Shown one piece after another: positions 8,506 to 16,343 of a DNA stretch of 64,000 bases. The stretch spans positions 1-64,000 of the forward strand of contig JAIOJA010000020.1 of assembly GCA_019912315.1 (NCBI GenBank). The letters run 5' to 3'. How positions within the stretch are numbered: the first letter of the stretch is position 1; every line of letters begins with the position of its first letter. This DNA comes from Planctomycetota bacterium (GTDB lineage Bacteria; Planctomycetota; UBA8742; UBA2392). The notes under the pieces were generated by a model, which saw only the letters and a list, made by a program, of their open reading frames with translations, had not been told where the DNA came from and did not search any database. A program made the translations under genes and the position numbers.

Positions 8506-9276
8506 CTACTTTCTGACGCGCGCCTTCTTCAACAGCTTGCGGCGGGTGCAGATGGCGGCGATTGCTCCGCCGGCGACGACCCACAACCCGTGCGGGAAGC
8601 CGTCCGGTGAACTGGCGCAGCCCGTCGGGTTGCTGCCGCCAACCTTCGGGACCAGCAGGTCGGCCTCGACCTGGTAACTGGTGGCGCCGGTGTCCAAGAA
8701 CTCGAAAGTCCAGATGTACTCGCGCGGGCTGGTATCAAGGGCCTGACGCCACTTGGATGCGATCACGAAGACGGCCACGGCGCTGCCGTTCGGCACGGTG
8801 ACCGACAACGCGTCAAACGGGTAGATCAGGTGGATTGCGGCACCGTCCGGTGAGGATTGCTCCGGCGCGCTGGACGGGTCGTTCTTCGGGCGCGAACTCA
8901 GCAACTGGAAGCCGCCGGTGTCTGGCGCGCCGCCGAATGCGGTGCAGTCGATGGTGATGTCGGTGCCGGTATTGTTGGTCAGCACCGCCATATCGTGCGT
9001 TGTGGTGCCGCCGATGGCGTAGAACTCGTCACTGACGCGGTCAAGCTCATCGCCGGGGCCCTTGCCGTTCCCGTACGCGGTCAGGAACTGGGGCTCGCCC
9101 GTGGGTTGCAGCGGGTCATAGAATGGGTTCGCCACCTGGATGTTGGCGATGTGCGCCCCGACTTCGGACGCCTTAGGTTCATGTACGACTGTTTGAATGC
9201 TCAAGCCGGGCGTCGGCTGGGCCGCGAGCGCCGTACCAACCGCCGCCAGAGCTACGATTAGAAAGCAGTTGCGCAT
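8506..9276 (-). CDS. Secreted protein with C-terminal sorting-type tail
   Basis: 256 residues of unknown function. N-terminal signal peptide ending near LAAQP; the middle looks beta-rich and extracytoplasmic. The C terminus has a Cys/Pro segment (GCASSPDGFPHG), one hydrophobic helix (LWVVAGGAIAAI) and a basic tail (RRKLLKKARVRK). This three-part layout is that of C-terminal protein-sorting signals such as the CTERM families, in which a rhomboid-like or cysteine-dependent enzyme cleaves the tail and anchors the protein. ATG at 9276 chosen over a TTG 12 bases upstream because GGAGG lies 5 bases before it. A 17-base perfect palindrome sits upstream (9296-9312) and a strong terminator downstream. 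Confidence 0.65.
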   Translation of the reverse strand: MRNCFLIVALAAVGTALAAQPTPGLSIQTVVHEPKASEVGAHIANIQVANPFYDPLQPTGEPQFLTAYGNGKGPGDELDRVSDEFYAIGGTTTHDMAVLTNNTGTDITIDCTAFGGAPDTGGFQLLSSRPKNDPSSAPEQSSPDGAAIHLIYPFDALSVTVPNGSAVAVFVIASKWRQALDTSPREYIWTFEFLDTGATSYQVEADLLVPKVGGSNPTGCASSPDGFPHGLWVVAGGAIAAICTRRKLLKKARVRK

Positions 9277-9295
9277 TGCCTCCTCCAAGGACTTA

Positions 9296-9312
9296 CGCGA
9301 CCTGAGGTCGCG
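9296..9312. promoter_or_regulatory. Perfect palindrome upstream of secreted-protein gene
   Basis: CGCGACCT-g-AGGTCGCG, 8-bp arms around a single base, 20 bases upstream of the start codon at 9276. It could be an operator or an mRNA hairpin beside the ribosome binding site. The rest of the 9313-9446 gap shows only a TATAAC-like box on the minus strand (9352-9357) without a good -35. Confidence 0.4.
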
Positions 9313-9446
9313 GGGTTCAAGCGCGGGGTCGCCTGCGGGGGGACCTCACGCGTTATAGCAGGGGTACTGTGTTGACCGTCCCATAGCCTCTACGCGAAAG
9401 GCACCAAGAACTATACGGCGGGCGCCATTGTTGCGCAATGCCGAAT

Positions 9447-9992
9447 TCACGGCGTGCGGAAAACCTGTGTCCAGTAGTCGCCGTTGCTGCCAAGGCGCAC
9501 GCCGATGCCAATCTGTGTAAACACGGGGTTCATGATGTTGTCGTGGTGCCCCTGGCTGGCCATCCAGCCGGCCATCACAGCCTGCGGAGTACCGTAGCCC
9601 ATCGCAATGTTCTCGGCCGCTGCCGAATAGCTGATCCCGGCGTTTGCCATGCGCTGAAACGGCGAGTGTCCGTCGGGGTTGTTGTGCGCAAAGAAGTTAC
9701 GAGCGTCCATGTCCCAACTGTGGTCATAAGCCACCTGGGCGCAAGGCGCGTGCATCGTGAGTGGCGCGAGACTCTGGGCTGCGCGTTCCTGATTGACCAG
9801 CGTCAGCACCTGTTGGGCGAGGCTTTCTTCGGCGGCTGTGGGGGTATTGCCGGTCTGGGCGCCGCCTCCGCCGCCTCCGCCGCCGCCGCCCGACGATCCA
9901 CCGCCGTCGGAGCCCCCGTCGTCACAACTGGCGATGAGTCCAACGAATGACGCGAACAGAATCAGGCCGAACAGGCGTACGACTGCGCGCAT
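9447..9992 (-). CDS. CAP/SCP-domain lipoprotein
   Basis: 181 residues. Signal peptide with lipobox IASC (cysteine near residue 23), then a Gly/Ser-rich linker with a run of nine glycines, then a CAP (SCP/PR1) domain from about residue 55. Family marks are NQERAAQSLAPL, HSWDMDARNFFAHNNPDG, SYSAAAENIAMGY and MNPVFTQIGIGV, which include the conserved His and Glu residues of the CAP cavity. Bacterial CAP proteins are secreted and often cell-wall or surface associated; activity here is unknown. It is transcribed away from the radical SAM gene across a hairpin-rich gap. Confidence 0.85.
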   Translation of the reverse strand: MRAVVRLFGLILFASFVGLIASCDDGGSDGGGSSGGGGGGGGGGAQTGNTPTAAEESLAQQVLTLVNQERAAQSLAPLTMHAPCAQVAYDHSWDMDARNFFAHNNPDGHSPFQRMANAGISYSAAAENIAMGYGTPQAVMAGWMASQGHHDNIMNPVFTQIGIGVRLGSNGDYWTQVFRTP

Positions 9993-10050
9993 GGTGAATC
10001 TCCTTCTCTTGGCCGGCCCCCGGAACAGGCCTTGAGCGGGGATCAGGGGT

Positions 10051-10076
10051 GGAGTCGCACCCAGTAGGGCGACTCC
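10051..10076. other. Hairpin in divergent intergenic region
   Basis: GGAGTCGC (10051-10058) pairs with GCGACTCC (10069-10076) around a 10-base loop. It lies directly beside a longer inverted repeat in the 368-base gap (9993-10360) between the CAP lipoprotein and radical SAM genes. Confidence 0.5.
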
Positions 10077-10123
10077 CTGTTAGCGGGTGCAAACTTTCTC
10101 CCGAACCTTGCACCCGCCAACAG
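10077..10123. repeat. 16-bp inverted repeat in divergent intergenic region
   Basis: Bases 10077-10092 and 10108-10123 are inverted copies with a single mismatch, separated by 15 bases. The core arms are GCGGGTGCAA and TTGCACCCGC. No gene starts or ends here, and it follows the hairpin at 10051-10076 without a gap. Neither arm is followed by a T-run, so a terminator role is not favoured. Confidence 0.65.
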
Positions 10124-10213
10124 CGAATCAAACAGTGCCCAGCGCGATAATGCCGTACAAAATGTACAACGCGCACAGCTGGTTTGTCCAGTTCACAATC
10201 CATCAAATACGGG

Positions 10214-10240
10214 TTGACTGCCGCCAAGTGCTGCTACAAT
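10214..10240 (+). promoter_or_regulatory. Candidate sigma-70 promoter for the radical SAM gene
   Basis: TTGACT (10214-10219), 15-base spacer, then TGCTACAAT, an extended -10 with TACAAT at 10235-10240. The short spacer is a weakness, offset by the extended -10. Confidence 0.45.
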
Positions 10241-10360
10241 GCCTGCCGCAGTGCCTGAATTTAGTGGGCACTAATTTGGAGGTCGGGCCGCGCGGCTTAC
10301 ACAGGGCGCAAGGCACGTCGGGCTTTCGATGTAGATGGCCCGCGTGTTGTCCCCGCCAAA

Positions 10361-11236
10361 ATGAAGACGGCACTACTGAGCGAACATTCGCGCCAGTTTG
10401 AACGACTGCGCTTCGCCTACCCGGTGGTCAGCCGCCGGAGCCGTGGGCTGTCGCTGGGTCTCAACGTCAACCCTGACAAGGTCTGCAATTTCGATTGCCC
10501 CTACTGCCAGGTGGATCGCACGGTCGCCCCGCGGGACAAGCAGGTCGATTTCGACGTGATGATCGCCGAGATCGACGCCTTGATGGGGCTCGCGGCCAGT
10601 GGCGAGATATGGAATCACCCGAAGTTTGCTGACACACCACCACACCTGCGCCGCTTCAATGACATCGCATTTGCCGGCGACGGCGAGCCCACCACCTACC
10701 CGCGCCTCGGCGAAGCCATCCGCGAAGTCGCGCGCCTGCGCGAAAAGCACAAGCTGCCCGAGGTCAAAATCATCGTCCTGACCAATGGGCTGCTGCTGAA
10801 CAAGCTGTCGGTGCTCAGCGCCCTTGAAGAGCTGAAGGTCGGGCCCTACGAGGTCTGGGCCAAGCTGGATGCCGGCACCCAGGACTACTTCGAATTCATT
10901 GCCGGGCGCCAACTCAGCCTGCAGCGGGTGGTTGACAACATCGCGCTCGCCGGCAGTCGCCTTGAGATCACCGTGCAGTCCCTGTTCCCGACCGTTGACG
11001 GCAAAGACCCCGCCGACGCCGAGATTGACGCGTTCGCAGAGCGCATCAATGAAATATGCGCCAAGGGCGGCAAGCTGCGTCTGGTACAGGTCTACACGAC
11101 GGCGCGCAGACCGGCATTAGGCCGTATCGGCATGATAGAAGACGCGCGCCTGGACAGCATCGGCGCGCGAATCGCCATGAAGGTGGATGTTCCCGTAGAA
11201 GTCTACTACGGAAGGCATTGGGATTCGTCCGATTAG
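10361..11236 (+). CDS. Radical SAM protein (wyosine-synthase-like COG0731 type)
   Basis: 291 residues. The radical SAM motif C-NFD-C-PY-C lies near residues 44-51 and binds the 4Fe-4S cluster that cleaves S-adenosylmethionine. FAGDGEPTTYPRL near residue 110 is the GGE-type SAM-binding motif and VLTNGLLLN follows. This pattern is seen in the group annotated as wyosine-related or MoaA-like radical SAM proteins; the true substrate is unknown. The gene stands alone, with its own possible promoter at 10214-10240, and precedes lpxB by 79 bases. No clear ribosome binding site is seen before the ATG. Confidence 0.8.
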   Translation: MKTALLSEHSRQFERLRFAYPVVSRRSRGLSLGLNVNPDKVCNFDCPYCQVDRTVAPRDKQVDFDVMIAEIDALMGLAASGEIWNHPKFADTPPHLRRFNDIAFAGDGEPTTYPRLGEAIREVARLREKHKLPEVKIIVLTNGLLLNKLSVLSALEELKVGPYEVWAKLDAGTQDYFEFIAGRQLSLQRVVDNIALAGSRLEITVQSLFPTVDGKDPADAEIDAFAERINEICAKGGKLRLVQVYTTARRPALGRIGMIEDARLDSIGARIAMKVDVPVEVYYGRHWDSSD

Positions 11237-11315
11237 ATTATCGGACGGTCGGTGCGGAAGGACCGAGTGGGCCCTGGGCGGCATCGAAAGAGTCGCCCCT
11301 ACATAAGGAAGCACC

Positions 11316-12512
11316 ATGGGCAGAAGACCCAGAGTCTTCATCGTCGCGACAGAATCGTCCGGCGACAATTACGGCGCGGCGCTCGCCCGCCAGTTGCGCG
11401 ACATGCGTCCGGACGTTGAGCTCTACGGGCTCGGCGGCGGCAAGATGGAATCCGCCGGCGTTACCCTGTTCAAGAATATGCTTGAGCACTCGGCCGTTGG
11501 TCTGGTCGAAGTCGTCCGCAGTCTGCGCTTTTTCCTCGATACCATGGACGACATCGTCGCCAGGGCCAAAGAGTTACAGCCCGACGTCGTGATCCTGGTT
11601 GACAGCCCGGACTTCAACCTGCGCATCGCCCCGCGCCTGAAGCAGCTTGATTTGCCCATAGTCTACTACGTCAGCCCACAGTTATGGGCCTGGCGTGAGG
11701 GTCGCGTTGACCAGATCCGCAAGTACGTAGACCGCATGCTGGTGATTTTCCCGTTCGAAGTGGACTTCTACGCCAAGCACGGCATTGAGGCCCGCTTTGT
11801 AGGGCACCCGCTGCTTGACCTGATCGACCACAAGGAAATCGCCACGCGCGCCGAAGGTCTGCGCCACGGCTTCAAGATTCCGGCCAAGAAGAAAGTTGTT
11901 GGTCTGTTTCCGGGCTCAAGACGCGCCGAGGTCTCGCGCCTGATGCCCCGTATGCTCGACGCCGCCCGCGAGATCATGAACCGGCGCAAGGACGTCATCT
12001 TCCTGGTTGGCTGCAGCCCCTGGTTCAACCCGGAACGCTACAAGAAGGCCATATCCGCGCACGAAGACCTGCCCCTGCGCGCCATTCACGGTCGCAGTCA
12101 CGAGGTCATGGCGCTCGCGGACTTCAGCATGATCTGCAGCGGCACGGCGACCGTGGAAGCGGCCGTCGTCGGCTCGCCGTTCCTGTGTACCTATCGCATG
12201 GCATGGGCCAGCGCCCTGCTGGCGCAGATGCTGGTCAGCTATGAGTACGCCTGCATGGTGAACATCCTGGCCGGCAAGCAGGTCGTGCCGGAGCTTCTGC
12301 AACACCAGGCCGAGCCCCTTACAATGGCGCTGATCGCGCTGGAATGCATGGAAACCGGCGCGCCGGACATGCGCGGTGAACTGCTCGAAGTGGTCAAGAT
12401 GCTGGGCGGCAAGGGGGCCTCCAGACGCGCGGCCGAGCAGGCCTTGAGCGTCGGCGGCTTGCGCCCGGTATCGCGCCCCGTCAGCAACGAGGTACCGGCG
12501 TTGAAGGTGTAG
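11316..12512 (+). CDS. lpxB: Lipid-A-disaccharide synthase
   Basis: 398 residues, close to the usual length. It joins UDP-2,3-diacylglucosamine to lipid X to form the lipid A disaccharide at the inner membrane. Family marks: VATESSGDNYGAAL at the N terminus, GLGGGKMESAG, VLVDSPDFNLRIA near residue 90, YYVSPQLWAWREGRV near 115, LLPFE-like VIFPFEVDFY and GHPLLD, and LFPGSRRAEVSRLMP near 195. AAGGAAG precedes the ATG. It shows that the organism makes lipopolysaccharide, so it has a true outer membrane. No other lpx gene is in the window. Confidence 0.95.
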   Translation: MGRRPRVFIVATESSGDNYGAALARQLRDMRPDVELYGLGGGKMESAGVTLFKNMLEHSAVGLVEVVRSLRFFLDTMDDIVARAKELQPDVVILVDSPDFNLRIAPRLKQLDLPIVYYVSPQLWAWREGRVDQIRKYVDRMLVIFPFEVDFYAKHGIEARFVGHPLLDLIDHKEIATRAEGLRHGFKIPAKKKVVGLFPGSRRAEVSRLMPRMLDAAREIMNRRKDVIFLVGCSPWFNPERYKKAISAHEDLPLRAIHGRSHEVMALADFSMICSGTATVEAAVVGSPFLCTYRMAWASALLAQMLVSYEYACMVNILAGKQVVPELLQHQAEPLTMALIALECMETGAPDMRGELLEVVKMLGGKGASRRAAEQALSVGGLRPVSRPVSNEVPALKV

Positions 12513-12567
12513 GCCCCGCGGCCTGATTGCGCTCCAACCGGCGCGGGGATTGATCTATGCTGCGGGC

Positions 12568-13185
12568 ATGAACAATCCATCCATTACAGGCGCCGCCATC
12601 ATTCTGGCGGCGGGTGATTCCGCCCGCATGGGCAAGCCGAAGGCGTTGCTGGACTGGCACGGGCGCCCGCTGCTGGAACACGTGCTGGACGTCGCGAAAC
12701 AGGGCGGATGCACGAAGCTGTTCGTCGTGCTGGGCAAGCACGACGATGCGATCCGCGCCGGCGCCAACCTTGAAGGCGTGAACGTGCTCCTGAACACCGA
12801 GCCCGAGCGAGGCCAGGTATCCAGCATTCAACTCGGAATGCAGAGCCTCGATTTCAGTACGGACTGCTGCCTCGTCTGGCCGGTGGATTGCCCGCTCATT
12901 GAGCCGGGCGACGTGCGCGCGTTGATCGACACCTACGCCGCGACACGGGCCAGTCTGATGCGCATCCTGATGCCCGTGTACAAGGGGGAGCGCGGGCACC
13001 CCATGCTGGTGGACATCGGTTTCCGCCAGCCGTTCATGGAGTTGCAGCAGGGACAGACCGCGCGCAAGGTGATCGAAGACAATCACACCCAGGTTCGCGA
13101 AGTCGCCACGGACAACCCCGGCGTACTGGTTGACATCGACACGCCCGAGGAATACGAAGCCGCACTGAAGCAGTGGCAGGGCTGA
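12568..13185 (+). CDS. MobA-like nucleotidyltransferase (molybdenum cofactor cytidylyltransferase type)
   Basis: 205 residues. The N terminus IILAAGDSARMGKPKALLDWHGRPLL is the nucleotide-binding signature of the MobA/MocA/GlmU-type transferases, and VWPVDCPLI near residue 110 carries the metal-binding Asp. Such proteins add CMP or GMP to molybdopterin; the neighbouring xdhC gene favours the CTP-using MocA type that serves xanthine-dehydrogenase-like enzymes. ATG at 12568 is preferred over a TTG 18 bases upstream because it opens the conserved fold. No molybdenum hydroxylase gene is in the window. Confidence 0.8.
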   Translation: MNNPSITGAAIILAAGDSARMGKPKALLDWHGRPLLEHVLDVAKQGGCTKLFVVLGKHDDAIRAGANLEGVNVLLNTEPERGQVSSIQLGMQSLDFSTDCCLVWPVDCPLIEPGDVRALIDTYAATRASLMRILMPVYKGERGHPMLVDIGFRQPFMELQQGQTARKVIEDNHTQVREVATDNPGVLVDIDTPEEYEAALKQWQG

Positions 13186-13187
13186 GT

Positions 13188-13245
13188 CAGGTTTAAGATT
13201 CCAGGGGGCAGGTTTGTTGGACCGCCTCCTGCCTCCTACCTCCTC
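13188..13245. repeat. Heptad-repeat inverted element, no gene inside
   Basis: Left arm: four 7-base units at 13188, 13195, 13202 and 13209 (CAGGTTT, AAGATTC, CAGGGGG, CAGGTTT). Right arm: three units at 13225, 13232 and 13239 (CCTCCTG, CCTCCTA, CCTCCTC), reverse-complement in type to the left arm. The element starts three bases past the mobA-like stop codon and ends 26 bases before xdhC. Phase is kept exactly at 7 within each arm. Confidence 0.7.
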
Positions 13246-13271
13246 ACTCCGCCCTCGTGTACCCTGCGCGT

Positions 13272-14069
13272 ATGCTCCATGACGTCTTCCAGCGCGCCGC
13301 TGAACTCATCCGTTCGAACCGGAAGTTCGCCCTGCTTCACCTGGTCCAGGTGCGCGGCTCCAGCCCCGGCAAGACCGGCTTCAAGATGCTGGTGGCCGAC
13401 GACGGCGAACGCGTCGGCACGATCGGCGGCGGCAACTCCGAGTTGACCATGATCTCGCAGGCCGTGGAGGCCATGGGCGAGGGACGCTCCCGACGCGTCG
13501 CCTATGAGCTGACGAACCACCCCGGCAATCTGGTAAAGTCGCTTTGCGGCGGCACGAACGAAGTGTTCATTGAGGTGTTCATGCCCAAGCCCTGTCTGCT
13601 GATACTGGGCGGCGGTCACGTGTCACGCGCCGTCGCCAAACTGTGCGTCCTGCTTGAGTACCCCTATGTCGTGCTCGACGATCGCCCCGAGTACGCCAGG
13701 CCCGCCGACTTCGAAGGCGCACTCGACGTCGTGCAGGCCCGCGGCGGCGAATACCTGAGCCGCCCCGAGCTGCCGCGCTTCAGCCACGTGATCGGACTGG
13801 GATACGACGCCGAGTTCGATCTTGACGCGTTGGTGCCCGGCGTGAAGACACTCGGCGATGACGTAAAGTTCGGCACCATCGGCAGTAGACTCAAGTACGC
13901 GAAGATGGGCGAGGTGGCCAGACAGCGCGGGTTGACCGAGCAGCAGTGGGCTCGCGTAAAATGCCCGGTCGGTATGACCATCGGGGCGCAAACGCCGGCG
14001 GAGATCGCGGTATCGATTATGGCGGAAGTGGTCGCGTCTCTCGGGCGGGAAAGCCACGGCTGGAAGTAG
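13272..14069 (+). CDS. XdhC/CoxI family protein
   Basis: 265 residues. N-terminal XdhC domain (about 1-100: LLHLVQVRGSSPGKTGFKMLV, GTIGGGNSE) and C-terminal Rossmann domain (about 105-265: LLILGGGHVSRAVAKL, VVLDDRPEYA, GTIGSRLKYAKM, PVGMTIGAQTPAEIAVSIMAEVV). XdhC proteins bind and sulfurate the molybdenum cofactor and insert it into xanthine-dehydrogenase-type enzymes. It follows the MobA-like gene, which fits one maturation unit. ATG at 13272 chosen over a GTG 15 bases upstream. A heptad-repeat element fills most of the gap between the two genes. Confidence 0.9.
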   Translation: MLHDVFQRAAELIRSNRKFALLHLVQVRGSSPGKTGFKMLVADDGERVGTIGGGNSELTMISQAVEAMGEGRSRRVAYELTNHPGNLVKSLCGGTNEVFIEVFMPKPCLLILGGGHVSRAVAKLCVLLEYPYVVLDDRPEYARPADFEGALDVVQARGGEYLSRPELPRFSHVIGLGYDAEFDLDALVPGVKTLGDDVKFGTIGSRLKYAKMGEVARQRGLTEQQWARVKCPVGMTIGAQTPAEIAVSIMAEVVASLGRESHGWK

Positions 14070-14134
14070 CCGCCACGGGGCCTCGAACGTGAGCCTCGGC
14101 CGGAAGGTCGGTGACGGCCGCGAGTTTGGTCGGC

Positions 14135-16201
14135 TCAAGCGCTGCTCAAACGGTCCTGGGCGATCTGCTTCATGGCCCTTAGATCCATCTTGCCGGTACC
14201 CAACACCGGCAGCGCTTCAACGGCGATAAAGTCGCGCAGCTTGGGTATGAAGATGTTGGGAAGCCCGGTACTTTGCAGCTCCTTGCACACGACGTCGATC
14301 TCCTGGGTGCACTGGCAATAGAGCACCGCCAGGCGCTCCCCCTTCTTGTCATCTCTAACGCTGGTCACCGCGAACACCTGCTCCGTTGCGTTGATCACCG
14401 TGTGCAGGGCTTCTTCGACTTTGCCGTGCGGGACCATTTCGCCGCCGATCTTGCTGAAGCGACTCAGGCGGTCCGTGATAATCAAAAAACCGTCCGGGTC
14501 CTGCTTCACGATGTCGCCGGTGGTGTACCAGCCGTCGTCCAGGACTTCGGCCGTCTTTTCAGGTTGATTTAGATAGCCGCGCATCACGTTCGGGCCCTTC
14601 ACCAGCAGCAGCCCGGGCTCGCCGGGGGTTACGGGCTCGCGCGTGTCGGGATCGACAATCCGCACCTGCACACCAGGCACGGGACGTCCGACCGCACCGC
14701 CGAGCGAGCCGCGCTGGCCCTTGTAGTCCGGCACGTTCACGGCGATCACCGGCGAGCACTCCGTGCAACCGTAGCCTTCACTGATCGGAACACCGAATTT
14801 TTCGAGCCATTTGGCCGCGAATGGCTGCGGCAGTTTCTCCGCGCCGGCGACGATTATTCGCAGACTCTTGAATTGCTCCGGCGTGCACTTGCGGGCGTAC
14901 ATCTGCAGGAAGGTCGGCGTCGCCACGAGAATCGTCGCCTTGTACTCCTGGGTCATCTTGCCGACGGCGTCGACGTCAAGCGGGTTCGGCAGAAACACCA
15001 GCCCCTTGCCCCAGTACAGCCCGGCCCACAGCAGCAGGTTTCCGAACGTATGGAAGAAGGGCAGCATGTGCAGCAGGCGGTCGTTCGGCTCCAGGTCCAG
15101 TACCCGCGCGGCCTGCTCGATGTTGCTGACGATGTTGAAGTGCGTAACCGGGATGCCCTTGGGCTCGCCGGTGCTGCCGCTGCTGAAGATGATGGCGTGG
15201 TCGTCGTCCATACCGGCTTCGTGCCGCGCGCCGGCAAACTTCAGCAGTCGCTTGTACGGAAGAAACTTCGCGGCCAGCAGCGCCTTCAGTTTCGCAAAGC
15301 CGCTGATCGTCCGGGCGACATCTTCCAGGTAGATGATCTCGACGTTTTCCGGCACTTCGATCTTGCCCTTGCGGATGAACTGCTTGCTCGCGAGCACGGT
15401 TTTCAGCTCGGCCTGGCGGGCCGCGATCTCCATGCCTTCGCGCCCCGTGGTGTAGTTCAGATTAACAACCGTGCGCCCTTGCAGCATGGCCGCCATGTTG
15501 GCAAGCGCGCCGACGACGCTGGGCGGCAGCAGCAGGCCCACGCGCTGCTGATCGCTCCAGTGGCGCTTCATGGCACGCCCGATTGCGACGGCGCCGGTCA
15601 GAGCCTTAATGCGGGTGATCAGCCCGCGAATCGCGTCCGCCATGGCCATGGCCTGGGGCTCGGCGCGCAGGTAGCTGACGATGCCGTAGCTCAGGGGCTG
15701 CAGGTCGCGCTTGCGCTCACGCCACACTTCGGACTCAAGCTCTTGCAGCGCGTTGTGAAAGTTCTCTGGCTCCGTCGGCTTGCCGATGCTCAGGCTGACA
15801 GCCGGGTAGCCACTGCGCGGCAGCTCATATTTCGACGGGCCGTCCTTGTAACGGTTCGACCAGGGACCATCGAAGTAGATCGGCACAACCGGCGCCCCGA
15901 GTTTGAGTGCGGCCTCGATAACTGGACTGTCGCCGCGTTTGTCGAGGTGCGCGTCAATCAGGATGCAGACACGCTTGCCTTCCGCCAGTTTTTGCATCAG
16001 CAGCGCACTGACTTTCGCGTCGCTGATGTCTCCTGCCACCACGTTCGCGCCCGCTGATATCTTGCCGGGCACGAGAGTGACGCAGTTCGGAATGAAGGCG
16101 GCGACAAGCTCGTGGTCAACGAACGAAAAGCGTTCACCGATCAGAACACACGGTCCCTCGGGCAGTCGGCCTTCCCATTGAATGCGCGGCGAGAACTTCA
16201 T
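14135..16201 (-). CDS. Acyl-CoA/acyl-ACP ligase with degenerate PlsC-like N-terminal domain
   Basis: 688 residues. The last 500 residues are an AMP-binding ligase: IIFSSGSTGEPKGIPVTH (near 335) is the P-loop, GYGCTECSPV the A5 motif, YTTGDIVKQDPDGF the hinge region, GTGKMDLR the catalytic Lys motif near the C terminus. The first 180 residues resemble the PlsC acyltransferase of Aas-type fusions: GERFSFVDHELV aligns with NHxSxxD, but the catalytic His is replaced, and AHLDKRGDSPVIEAALKLGAPVVPIYF matches the later EGTRS-to-PVVP part. Aas recycles lysophospholipids by activating and transferring acyl chains. Here the ligase half looks intact and the transferase half inactive. Confidence 0.85.
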   Translation of the reverse strand: MKFSPRIQWEGRLPEGPCVLIGERFSFVDHELVAAFIPNCVTLVPGKISAGANVVAGDISDAKVSALLMQKLAEGKRVCILIDAHLDKRGDSPVIEAALKLGAPVVPIYFDGPWSNRYKDGPSKYELPRSGYPAVSLSIGKPTEPENFHNALQELESEVWRERKRDLQPLSYGIVSYLRAEPQAMAMADAIRGLITRIKALTGAVAIGRAMKRHWSDQQRVGLLLPPSVVGALANMAAMLQGRTVVNLNYTTGREGMEIAARQAELKTVLASKQFIRKGKIEVPENVEIIYLEDVARTISGFAKLKALLAAKFLPYKRLLKFAGARHEAGMDDDHAIIFSSGSTGEPKGIPVTHFNIVSNIEQAARVLDLEPNDRLLHMLPFFHTFGNLLLWAGLYWGKGLVFLPNPLDVDAVGKMTQEYKATILVATPTFLQMYARKCTPEQFKSLRIIVAGAEKLPQPFAAKWLEKFGVPISEGYGCTECSPVIAVNVPDYKGQRGSLGGAVGRPVPGVQVRIVDPDTREPVTPGEPGLLLVKGPNVMRGYLNQPEKTAEVLDDGWYTTGDIVKQDPDGFLIITDRLSRFSKIGGEMVPHGKVEEALHTVINATEQVFAVTSVRDDKKGERLAVLYCQCTQEIDVVCKELQSTGLPNIFIPKLRDFIAVEALPVLGTGKMDLRAMKQIAQDRLSSA

Positions 16202-16343
16202 GGACGGGCCCTATTGCATAATGACGTTATACTATCGCGTGCACGAGTCGAAAAGGCAAATCACTTCCACTGCTGTCAGTACGGGGGAGCCAAGTTTACC
16301 GTTGCGCAAGGCGGCAACGCCAGCATAGTCACGCGGGATTCCC

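Noticed and set aside
16214-16233. Promoter TTGCAT/TATACT before the SLC12-like gene
   Set aside because: Spacer is only 8 bases, too short for a sigma-70 promoter.
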